Shown here piece by piece: positions 46,732 through 56,353 of a DNA stretch of 64,000 nucleotides. The stretch comes from Lichina pygmaea (taxonomy: Eukaryota; Ascomycota; Lichinomycetes; Lichinales; Lichinaceae). The notes below the pieces were generated by a model. That model searched no databases. It saw nothing but the letters and a program-made list of their open reading frames with translations, and was not told where the DNA came from. The first letter of the stretch is position 1. Every line of letters starts with the position of its first letter. The stretch covers positions 2,356,001 through 2,420,000 of the forward strand of contig OY730171.1 in the NCBI GenBank assembly GCA_963422465.1, read 5' to 3'. A program made the translations under genes and the position numbers.

Positions 46732-47193
46732 TGTTAAGGCCTAGGCCGGAACAGCCCAGGTAAGTGAGGGAGGAGTGGTAGTCATATAGAACAACATCCG
46801 ACCGATCTGGTGGACGAGCAAGAGCTAAGCAAGGAGCTTGTCTGGTGGATGAGCAGGAGCTAAGCGAGGAGCTTGTCCGGTGGACAAGCAGGAGCTAAGT
46901 GAGGAGCTTGTCCGGTGGACGAGCAGGAGCTAAGCGAGGAGCTTGTCCACACAAAAGGATGATACCCCTTGAGGAGACCCCCCCCCTTGGGGCATCTGTA
47001 TAAAGACCCCCCAAAGGGCCCGGAGAGATTAGCTCTCCAGGCTGAACACACAATACAAACCCATCATACTGAGACAATAGCACAGGAGAGTTACCCCACC
47101 TGTCTATTCCTGTACCAAGTCCCTGTCTAGAATCCACCCTGCGAAGCAACAGACCGAGCTGCCTTCTGTGTGAACCCAGCCCAGCCTTTAACA
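46732..47193 (+). repeat. 5' LTR of Gypsy-A copy 3
   Basis: 462 bp. Four array units (46808-46950) with GGACAAGC/GCTTGTCC-type arms, TATAAAG at 46999-47005, and the AGGCTGAA self-priming motif at 47039-47046. Confidence 0.95.
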
Positions 47194-47195
47194 GT

Positions 47196-47203
47196 TTCAG
47201 CCT
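47196..47203 (+). promoter_or_regulatory. Putative self-primed primer binding site, Gypsy-A copy 3
   Basis: TTCAGCCT starts two bases after the LTR end and is the exact complement of AGGCTGAA (47039-47046), 40 nt past the start of the TATA box. I see no TGG as expected for a tRNA 3' end. This arrangement is like Tf1, which primes from its own RNA 5' end. Confidence 0.55.
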
Positions 47204-47231
47204 CTAACATATAGGACACTGACTTGATACG

Positions 47232-48602
47232 ATGGTGGATCCACAAAGCCCTACCCTTTCTCAGGCAGCTCAAGCCCAGGCTGCTCAGGTGGCTCAGGCC
47301 CAGGCTGTCCAGGCAGCACCTATTGTTAACCTACCCCCGAAGCCCTTGAAGGTAGGTGCCCTGAAGAGGTACAATAGATCCAGGGGAGGACTGGAGTTGT
47401 TCTTCTCACAACTGGAGCTCTACTATGGGTTCAACACAGCCCAGTTCCTGACAGACCAGGAGAAGGTGCTGTTTGCAGCCTCCTACCTGGAAGGACCAGC
47501 CTTCACTTGGTTCAACATCTACTTAAGGGATTACCTAGACAATCAGGCAGACCCCAAGGAGCAAGAAGACAATACCCGACAGGTTATGGGAAGCTTGAAA
47601 ACCTTTAAGACAGCTATGAGAAAGATGTTTGGGATCCTTGACAAGGAAAGAGATGTGGAACAAAAGCTCCAAGCACTGTGGCAAACTGGATCAGCATCGG
47701 AATTCACAGTGAAGTTCTAACAACTAGCAGTGAGGACCCAGTGGGGGGACAGTGCACTAACAGCACTATTCTACCAAGGCCTCAAGGAACAAGTCAAGAA
47801 TGACATTGCGTGAGGAGACTGACCAACAGAGCTCTAGGAAATGATCAAGACTGCAGCTCACATCGACAACTGACAGTTTGAGAGAGAGCTTGAGAAGTGA
47901 GGCAAGCAGACAAAACCATGGGTGAAGAAAAAGCCAACACCCGCCAAAGATAACTACAGCTTGGTACCCATGGAAATCAATGCGGTGGAACCACAAAAGA
48001 AGGAGACACAGAAGTGTTACAACTGTCAGAAAGTGGGCCACCTTGCGGTGAACTACAGGAGCAAGAAGAAGAACAAGAAGGGCAAAGGGAAGCAGTTGAA
48101 CACCACAAGCGCCTGGAAAAGCAGGGAGATGGAGGAGCCCCAGAGAGCCCCCCAAGACACACTGCCCCACAATCACCCTGAGGCAGTACTCCTCAGAGAG
48201 GAGGACAACCTCTAACAACACGCCAAAAAACTCAAGAACATGCTCCAAGAAACCTTGGACCACCTTGACAAGGTCTGAAGAAAGGTCAACAGAATCCACT
48301 GGGAGGACGACCTGATCTCCGAGCTTGACACAACCAGCTATATGGAGGAACAGGTTGACAACAAAGAAGCCCAGCCACCACCAGTCCCCGACAAACCTGT
48401 CCTTCAACAACAGGACACAACCCTATCAGAAATAGGGGAGACACAAGTGTCATGATAGGTCAACAATACCCTCAGCATCACACAGGTCAGAGACATTGCT
48501 GATGATTGCAACCAAGACCTGTGGGAACGATGCCTCACCACACAATGTAAACAACACACAGTAGAGCGTCAGGCCCAGGGCCTAGGCAGCTCAAAAAACT
48601 AG
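47232..48602 (+). pseudogene. Gypsy-A copy 3 gag
   Basis: ATG 47232 (MVDPQSPTLSQAAQ). Ala/Gln repeats and the capsid domain follow; TAA 47718-47720 interrupts (CAA in copy 2). The knuckle CYNCQKVGHLAVNY (about 48018-48060) has Tyr for the last Cys. TGA-TAG lies at 48453-48458. One complete W-X2-C-X4-C-X2-H unit is at 48522-48557 (WERCLTTQCKQH). Ends AAAAAAC-TAG 48593-48602. Confidence 0.87.
48593..48599 (+). promoter_or_regulatory. Programmed -1 frameshift heptamer, Gypsy-A copy 3
   Basis: A AAA AAC in the gag frame, directly followed by TAG 48600-48602. The -1 frame is open downstream into protease. Confidence 0.8.
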
Positions 48603-49919
48603 CAGCACTCTTCAAAACTGGGGTTGGAAGAGCAGGCAAGACAACACCCCGGGAGGAAGGAGTCAAGCCAAGCCTTGACGCAACAGCCTGTAGCCTGCAC
48701 TTTCACATCAAAATCAGAGTCAATGGGTGGTTGGCTAAGGCCATGATCAACTCTGGTGCGACTGGCAACTTCATGTCAGAAAGCTTTGCCAGAAGAAACA
48801 AGGTTCCAGTCCAAGGCAAGAAAGACCTCTACCAGTTGACAGTAGTGGACAGAACACCACTCTCCAAAGACGAGGGACAAGTGATGAAGGAGACCAAGAG
48901 CCTGAGGCTGAGTGTCCATGGTATAATGATCAGAACAGAAGAATTCGACTTGGTCTGGATACCACACAAAGTTATATTGGGACTTCCGTGGTTGGAAAAA
49001 CAAAACTCAAGGATTGACTGGAGAAGAAGGCAACTAGTCTTTCCAGATAAGACACTGGTCATGTCAGAACCAGGGGTGACAATTAAAGAAATCTCACTGA
49101 CATGCTGGAAGAAATACCACCAGCACAGGCAGGCCTGTGTGGCCTGGATGAAACTCTGAACACAACAACTTTGCACCACGCAAGACACTGTGGGCGAGAC
49201 TCAGGCACCGCAGTTGCCAAGTGAGTATAAAGAATACCAGGAGATGTTCGAAGAAATAGTGATTGTGACACTACCAGAACATCAGGAGTGGGACCACAAG
49301 ATTCCACTGGAAGACAGAAAAAAACCCACACACAGCCCTATCTACACTCTGTCAGCAAAAGAGCTTGAGGCCCTGAGAGACTACCTGGATAAGAACCTAG
49401 TGAAAGAGTTCATAAGACCTTCAACATCACCAGCTGGATACCTGATATTGTTTGTGCCAAAGAAAGATAGCAAACTTCAACTGTGTGTTGATTACCAGCA
49501 GCTAAATGTGATTACAGTGAAGAACTGCTACCCGCTGCCACTGATATCAGAAATCCAAGACCAGATCCAAGGAGCCAAATAGTTCACCAAGTTCAACATT
49601 CAAGGCACTTTCAACCTGGTTAGGATGAAAGATGGCGAGGAATGGAAGACAGTCTTTCGTACAAGGTACAGGCACTACAAGTATACTGTGATGCTATTCA
49701 GCCTTACGAATACACTGGTGATATTCCAATCACTTATTAACACTGTCCTCTGACAATACCTAGATATATTTGTCACCGCTTATATCAACGATGTCTTGGT
49801 ATACACCAATGGAACCTTGGAGGAGTATAAACAGCATGTCAAAACAATCCTACATGCACTCCAGAAAGCAGGCATGAGGTTACACCTTGATAAAAGCATT
49901 TTCCACACAAAAGAAGTGG
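48593..49919 (+). pseudogene. Gypsy-A copy 3 pol, protease and RT (first part)
   Basis: Protease INSGATGNF (about 48750-48776) again has Asn for the catalytic Asp. RT: KEFIRPSTSPAGYLILFVPK, and the active site reads YIND (49780-49791) for YIDD. TGA 49157-49159, TAG 49580-49582 and other stops interrupt. Copy 7 enters at 49920; the frame resumes at 56354. Confidence 0.88.
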
Positions 49920-50463
49920 TGTTACGACCCAGGAGGAACACAGTCTTTATATACTCACAGAAAGCAGCAGACAGGATACTGGACAGAAGTACCAGACAGC
50001 GTGACACGGGAACCGGTCACGTGACCGGCGAGACAAACCAGGGGGTGCTCGCCGCAGCATGCATATGCACAAACAAGTGAGCAAAGTGAGCAGAGCTCAC
50101 CCAGCTCGCCGCAGCGTGCATGAAAAGTGAGCAAAGTGAGCAGAGCTCACCCTGCTCACTGCAGCGTGCATGAAAAGTGAGCAAAGTGAGCAGAGCTCAC
50201 TCTGCTCACGAACTGGGCACTATATAGCCAGGCGATAGTTCCCCTATGGAACAATCGTCTTCAACTCATGTTGTGATCCAGACAACTAGATCTACTTCAA
50301 TACAATCCTTTTGTACGAAGCCGTTGATCAGGTGTCACCACCACCACGTTCCACCAAACCCCTTCGCGCTCCTTGACACTCCTCTCCTGTGAGAACCAAC
50401 CCGCCTTCCGCCTCTCGCCCTAATCCTATACTCGGATAGGATGGTACAGTACGGACCGCAACA
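49920..50463 (+). repeat. 5' LTR of Gypsy-B copy 7
   Basis: 544 bp. Three array units (about 50077-50210) with the perfect dyad GTGAGCAGAGCTCAC, TATATAG at 50221-50227, and GTCTTCAA at 50257-50264. On the other strand TATATAAAG near its left edge forms a second promoter-like box. Confidence 0.96.
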
Positions 50464-50465
50464 CT

Positions 50466-50473
50466 TTGAAGAC
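50466..50473 (+). promoter_or_regulatory. Putative self-primed primer binding site, Gypsy-B copy 7
   Basis: TTGAAGAC, two bases after the LTR, is the exact complement of GTCTTCAA at 50257-50264, which lies 36 nt after the start of the TATA box. Spacing from the LTR is the same as in Gypsy-A. Confidence 0.55.
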
Positions 50474-50481
50474 CCTCAAGG

Positions 50482-51981
50482 ATGAGTACCTCAGGAGTAA
50501 CCAACCCCAACTTCCCAGATGGAAAGATTAGCGTCGCCAAGCCAGACCTGTTCTACGGCGAAAGAAACAAGGTTGACGACTGGCTCATGCAACTCCAAGT
50601 CTACTTTCAATTCCAACCAGAGACGAAGCTGCCTAAGGAGAAGTGGCCCCTCTTCGCAACCACTTACATGAGAGGCAATGCCTATTGATGGATCAAGCCC
50701 TACGTCAACAAACATCTCTCAGGAAACGGAGACCACGACGGCACAACGGAATGGATGACGAAATGGACACGATTCAAGGACGAGATCAAAAAGATCCTTG
50801 GACCATCTAACGAAGACAAAGTGGCTATACGAATGATCCAGCACATCAAACAACAACGCTCAGCCGCAGAGTACACCACGCAGTTCAAACAATACTCAGT
50901 ACTGACCGACTGGGACGACAACGCCCTGATGGTCATGTACCGACATGGACTCAAGGAAAACGTGAAGGATGAAATCACCTTCGACGGACGAGCAGTCAAC
51001 ACACTGGACAAACTCATCGCACAAGCAATCGACATCGATGACAAACTATTCGAGCGAGCGATGGAGAAACACCACGACAGAGGATACAGCCGCCCCGCAT
51101 GGCATGTGAGCAACCACTACAAGCCGCCTAACAAGGCACCGCCACATGATCCATATGGCTATGCACCCATGGAACTGGATGCAGTCCACCACAAGGGAAG
51201 GTTCACGAAGGGAAGGAACAACAAAAAGGGGAAAGCACTGAAGTGCTATGCCTGTGGCAAGCTAGGCCACATGGCGAAAGACTGTTGTTCAAAGAACAAG
51301 GTGCACTGACAGTAACTTAATACGCTCGACGGAGACTGGAATGTCATCGAGCCAGAGGACCCACCAGGAGAGGCTCAGCTATCCCTCGAACAATGGGACA
51401 ACTACGATCAGATATTGGAAGCAGCCCACCAACTGGCAACATCAGGAGGCAAGGACCTACCAGAACTAACAGGTCAGGACAAGGGACAGGAGCCCTTAAC
51501 CACCTCTGATGGGGACCGAGATGAACCCACGTCTATCAAAGAAGAAATACCACAAGGAAGCTATGCTTACAGCATGGACCCACGAAATCTACGGCACGGC
51601 GAACTACAGTGGAGGTTTTGCACGAAGCACTACTGCACCTACCACGAACAACTACGAAGGTATGGAGGACATTCACCCTACCACGCCACCTGCCACAAGC
51701 ATTGGGTCAATTGCGAGAAGGATGCGTGTGAGATCCATCTTTGGGACAAACGCCAACACACCGCATTCCCCGGGCACACACATGATTGGCATGAACGCCT
51801 CATGTTCCTACAGCAAGGCAACAACTACAACTGCTACGTCGACAATTGGCAGTACTGCCTCAAGCCTGGATGTGACAAGCATCAGCAAGACAAATTCATG
51901 AACAGATTCCTCAGGACTGATGGGAATGGCTGGACCCATTGCCCAGTCAGTGGTAAGACACTTCGATCAGGAAAAGACTGA
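50482..51981 (+). pseudogene. Gypsy-B copy 7 gag (capsid, CCHC knuckle, triple WCCH domain)
   Basis: 500-codon frame from ATG 50482 to TGA 51979-51981; stops at 50686 (TGA), 51307 (TGA) and the TAA shortly after. Residues 15-70 begin the capsid domain. A CCHC knuckle is at residues 255-268 (51244-51285), a His/basic region before it. After an acidic linker the C-terminal domain has three W-X2-C-X4-C-X2-H units at residues 377, 408 and 456 (51610-51645, 51703-51738, 51847-51882). The start is supported by conservation in all copies. A hairpin CCCTT-GTC-AAGGG follows the stop. Confidence 0.92.
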
Positions 51982-52019
51982 ACTCCCTTGTCAAGGGGCG
52001 ACATCAGGAGCTCAACAAC

Positions 52020-55000
52020 ATGACCCCTAGCAACGCAAAGCACCTGCGATTGCCTGTGTCACTACACGCCAACACGCCGATACAGACATACGCACTTGTT
52101 GACTCTGGAGCCAGTGGGAACTACATTTCAAGACAACTTTACAATACCCTCGGCACTGGAAGGAGACGCAAGTAGCAGCCCTATCAGCTCGCGATGGCAA
52201 ATGGACAGACAGAGCTAGTCTGCCATAAGACGCAGCCAATGGAAATGGTTACCGGACACCATGCTGAAAGGATCCACCTTGATATTGTCAAGTTGGCCAC
52301 TCAGGATATCTACTTGGGGATGCCTTGGCTAAAGAAGCACAACCCAGTTGTTAACTGGAAGACAGGAGTACTTACGTTTAGGAACTGCACTAACAACACA
52401 GCTCGGACCTGTTACCAGCCGCAGAAGGTGTGGACAGATGAGGGAAGAAGTCCTCAGTGGAACCTCACCGACAGAAAGGACAACTCTCAAAAGAAGAGGT
52501 CCGCCTCGACAGGCACACCCCGGAACCAGGTGGCCAAACAGTCAGAGATGAAGAGAGAGGAAGTTGTTAACCCTCTGGAGATCCCTGAAGAGTACTGACC
52601 TGGGTATGATAACCTCTTTCAGGAAGAGACAACGACAGCAGTATTGCCTAAGCACCAACCTTGGGATCATGAGATCAAGTTGCAACCAGGGACGGAGCCA
52701 GGATTTGGACCAATTTACCAGTTATCAGAGAAAGAGCTCCAAGTACTTCGCGAGTACCTGGAGGAAAACCTGAAAAAGGGTTTCATTCAAGAATCTCAAT
52801 CACCAGCAGGATACCCGATACTATTTGCACCAAAGAAAGACAGAAGTCTTCGACTTTGTGTGGACTACAGGAAACTCAACGACATTACCATCAAGAACTG
52901 ATATCTGTTGCCAAATGCGAACGAATTGCGAGACAGGATCAGCCAAGCTACAATCTTTACCAAGCTGGACTTGAAAGAAGCATACAACCTGATACGCATG
53001 AAAAAAGGAGAAGAATGGAAGACAGCCTTCAGAACCCAATACGGACACTACAAGTATCTGGTTATGCCATTCGGACTCACAAACGCACCAGCAACATGTC
53101 AAGCATTGATCAACAACGTCATCAGAGCACACCTGGACCAAACAGCTATCGCCTACCTGGACGACATTCTTGTCTACTCGAACACGCAACAGGAACATAC
53201 CAAACATGTGAAGGATGTTCTACGATGCCTACAAGAGGCAGGGCTCAAGCTCAACCCGAAGAAATGCGAGTTCAACAAACTGGAAGTTGAATTCCTCGGA
53301 TACATCATAGGGATCGAAGGGATCAAGATTGACCCTGAGAAAATCAAAGTGATTCAGCAATGGCCAACACCGACATCAGTTAAGGAAGTACAAGCCTTCC
53401 TGGGATTTGCCAACTTCAACTGACAGTTCATCAAGAACTACTCACAGATGGCAACACCACTGACAGAACTCACAAAGAAGGATGTGGAGTACCGGTGGAC
53501 GGAGAGACAACAAAAAGCATTCCAACAGCTCAAGGACGCTTGCGCCAAGGAACCAGTTCTCCTCAACTTCAAGACAGGCCAGCCGACACGAATCGAGACA
53601 GACGCTTCAGATCAAGCAGTGGGAGCATGTCTATGCCAACAGGCAGATGGCAAGTGGCACCCAGTTGCCTACTACTCACGAAAGATGACACAAGCGGAAC
53701 AAAACTATGATATCCACGATAAAGAGCTACTGGCAGTCGTCAACGCACTCGAACACTGGAGAGTGTACGCAGAAAGCAGTTCCGAACTCACCATTCTCAC
53801 AGACCACAAGAATCTGACAACGTTCACGACAACCAAGAAGCTGAACAGACGGCAAGTCAGATGGGCTGAACTCCTAGGGCAACACAAGTTCAAGATCTTG
53901 TACACCCCTGGACAAGACAATAGGAGAGCAGACGCACTAAGCTGATGAAAAGACCACATGGAAGATGATGAACGCCAAGGAACGATCTTACAGCAGGACC
54001 AGCAAGGAAACCTGGTGCCCCAGCCACAGATCAACAAGCTCACGGCAGAAGACACTGAAGAACTAATAAGGAACTACCACGACAATCCAGCACATAGTCA
54101 CCCAGGAATCTCCAAAACCACAGACCTTATCCAACAGGCAGGGAACAATGTCATTAACCTCTGACAACATGTCACAAACTACATCAGCAAGTGTCTACTA
54201 TACTAGAAAAACAAATATGGGAGACACAAGCCATACGGAGAAGGACACCCGAACACGATACCGAGAGGCCCGTGGGAAGACGTGTCAATGGACTTTATCA
54301 CAAAGCTACCCAAGTCCAAAGACCCAGTCACAGGAATCACCTACGACTCGATTATGGTGATAGTGGACAGATTCACAAAATATCTAATAACAGTACCATT
54401 CATGGAGACCCACACAGCAGAACAGTTGGGACACCTCTTACTGGACAGACTAGTCAGAGACCACGGAGTTCCAATCACGATCATTACAGACAGAGATAAA
54501 CTCTTCACATCCAACTACTGGAAGACAATCAGTGCAGCTATGGGAACAGAACCCAAAATGTCTACGGCCTATCACCCACGAACTGACAGCCAGACGGAGC
54601 GAGTGAACCAAGTCCTGGAGACTTACCTACGGCATTACATCAACAAAACCCACAGCAATTGGGTACAGTTATTACCGGTGGCACAGCTGGCAATCAACCA
54701 GCACAGATCAGACTCAACAAAGGAATCACCATTTTTTGCCAATTTTGGATAACATGCAAACATTGGGATGCCAAGCAGAGCTTCACCAAACGCGGAGAAA
54801 GCACTCCAACACGACAAGCTCCTACGACAAACACACACGATGATGAGGCACTACCTTCAAGAGACCTCAGAAAAAATGCAACGTCAGATGGACAAGAAAT
54901 CGAAAATGGCACCTCAGCTAAAGAAGGGGGATAAAGTCTACCTCCTCACAAGAAATTGGAAAACAAAGAAACCAAGAACAAAGAAACTGGACCATGTTAA

Positions 55001-55319
55001 GGTCAGACCATTTTCAGTCGAAGAAAGAACTGGACCAGTCAACGTCAGACTGCGACTACCAAGGGATGCCAGAGTCCATCCAAACTTTCATATATCAATG
55101 ATTGAACCAGCCGACCAGAGCACACCCTTGCAGGAAACATTCTATTACCAACCCGAAGAAGAACAAAAGTTTGAGGTTGAACAGATCCTGGCTAGGAAAG
55201 GTCAGCAATACCTCGTCAAGTGGAAAGGATACCCAGACTCAGAAAATACCTGGGAACCACTCAAGAACCTCGTGAACTGCCAGCTTCTTCTGCGACAGTT
55301 TCGGCAGGAGCAGGACTGA
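52020..55319 (+). pseudogene. Gypsy-B copy 7 pol (PR-RT-RNase H-IN-chromodomain)
   Basis: 3300-nt frame from ATG 52020, 38 nt after the gag stop, in the -1 frame. Protease LVDSGASGNY (about 52098), RT with intact YLDDILVYS (about 53154-53180), RNase H ETDASDQAVGACL (about 53600), integrase zinc region (about 54080-54230), catalytic contexts MDFITKLP, TDRDKLF and QTERVNQVLE (54285-54620), and chromodomain [17 protein letters not shown] (about 55209-55259). Stops: a TAG in KxQPYQL, and TGA or TAA/TAG at 52596, 52899, 53421, 53943, 54162, near 54202 and 54750. Best preserved pol of the window, but not functional. Confidence 0.94.
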
Positions 55320-55761
55320 ACAGCTCAGCCTGCAGGAGGGATGCGTCAATGACTGATCAAGTCAAATCCTCGCCATCCGACTCCATCTCTTTCACCAAGC
55401 ACTGAAGCTTCTGCCTCGCACGGACCTCGGCGCCCTCCAACACCTTTCGCTTCCGAGACAGACAAGCCTGCACTGTGGCAAGTTGTTCAAAGAGTGCATC
55501 ACGTGTTGCCTCGTCAGCGGCAACATCCTCACGGAGGTTGTCCCGGGACATGTTCAAAGATTCCCAGGACACAGAGACACAAGACCTTCCACGCCGAGTG
55601 CACGCAGCACATTTCAACTTATCGTCTTCTCCCGGCATCTGGAAGCACGGACGACCACGGAGAACACAAAAGTCGCAGGGCGTACGCGAAACAAAACCCC
55701 GATCGCGGATTTGAGCAGCCAGCTGAGTTCGGCTAATAGTCGCACGTGACTTTGGAGGCAT
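55261..55761 (-). pseudogene. Gypsy-B antisense gene: Zn2Cys6-like plus coiled-coil protein (copy 7)
   Basis: ATG at 55761; open for 134 codons to TGA 55357-55359, where copy 1 has CAA, then on to TGA 55261-55263 (166 codons in all). Cysteines at residues 29, 32, 39, 51, 54 and 61 have the Zn(II)2Cys6 spacing, with Arg/Lys in the loops (VLRGRP, TRRGRS). A Trp at 66 and a charged helical segment to about residue 130 follow. The gene overlaps the pol end by 59 nt (55261-55319). TATATAAA on the same strand (55838-55831) lies 70 bp before the ATG, inside the 3' LTR. Fungal Zn2Cys6 proteins usually bind DNA; that role here is inference. Confidence 0.82.
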
Positions 55762-55804
55762 GACCAGATTTCATCAAGATGATGAAAGATGGAGAGGAGG
55801 ATAG

Positions 55805-56348
55805 TGTTACAACCCAGGAGGAACACAGTCTTTATATACTCACAGAAAGCAGCAGACAGGATACTGGACAGAAGTACCAGACAGTGTGACACGGGAACCG
55901 GTCACGTGACCGGCGAGACAAACCAGGGGGTGCTCGCCGCAGCATGCATATGCACGAACAAGTGAGCAAAGTGAGCAGAGCTCACCCAGCTCGCCGCAGC
56001 GTGCATGAAAAGTGAGCAAAGTGAGCAGAGCTCACCCTGCTCACTGCAGCGTGCATGAAAAGTGAGCAAAGTGAGCAGAGCTCACTCTGCTCACGAACTG
56101 GGCACTATATAGCCAGGCGATAGTTCCCCTATGGAACAATCGTCTTCAACTCATGTTGTGATCCAGACAACTAGATCTACTTCAATACAATCCTTTTGTA
56201 CGAAGCCGTTGATCAGGTGTCACCACCACCACGTTCCACCAAACCCCTTCGCGCTCCTTGACACTCCTCTCCTGCGAGAACCAACCCGCCTTCCGCCTCT
56301 CGCCCTAATCCTATACTCGGATAGGACGGTACGGTACAGACCGCAACA
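55805..56348 (+). repeat. 3' LTR of Gypsy-B copy 7
   Basis: 544 bp, preceded by the polypurine tract GGAGAGGAGGATAG (55791-55804). Confidence 0.96.
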
Positions 56349-56353
56349 AGTGG

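Larger units (their letters stand above)
49920..56348 (+). mobile_element. Gypsy-B copy 7, full-length, youngest-looking copy
   Basis: 6429 bp, TSD AGTGG at 49915-49919 and 56349-56353, LTRs of 544 bp each. The two LTRs differ at about seven places, all transitions at CG sites as far as I can align by eye. Nested in RT of Gypsy-A copy 3. Confidence 0.97.
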
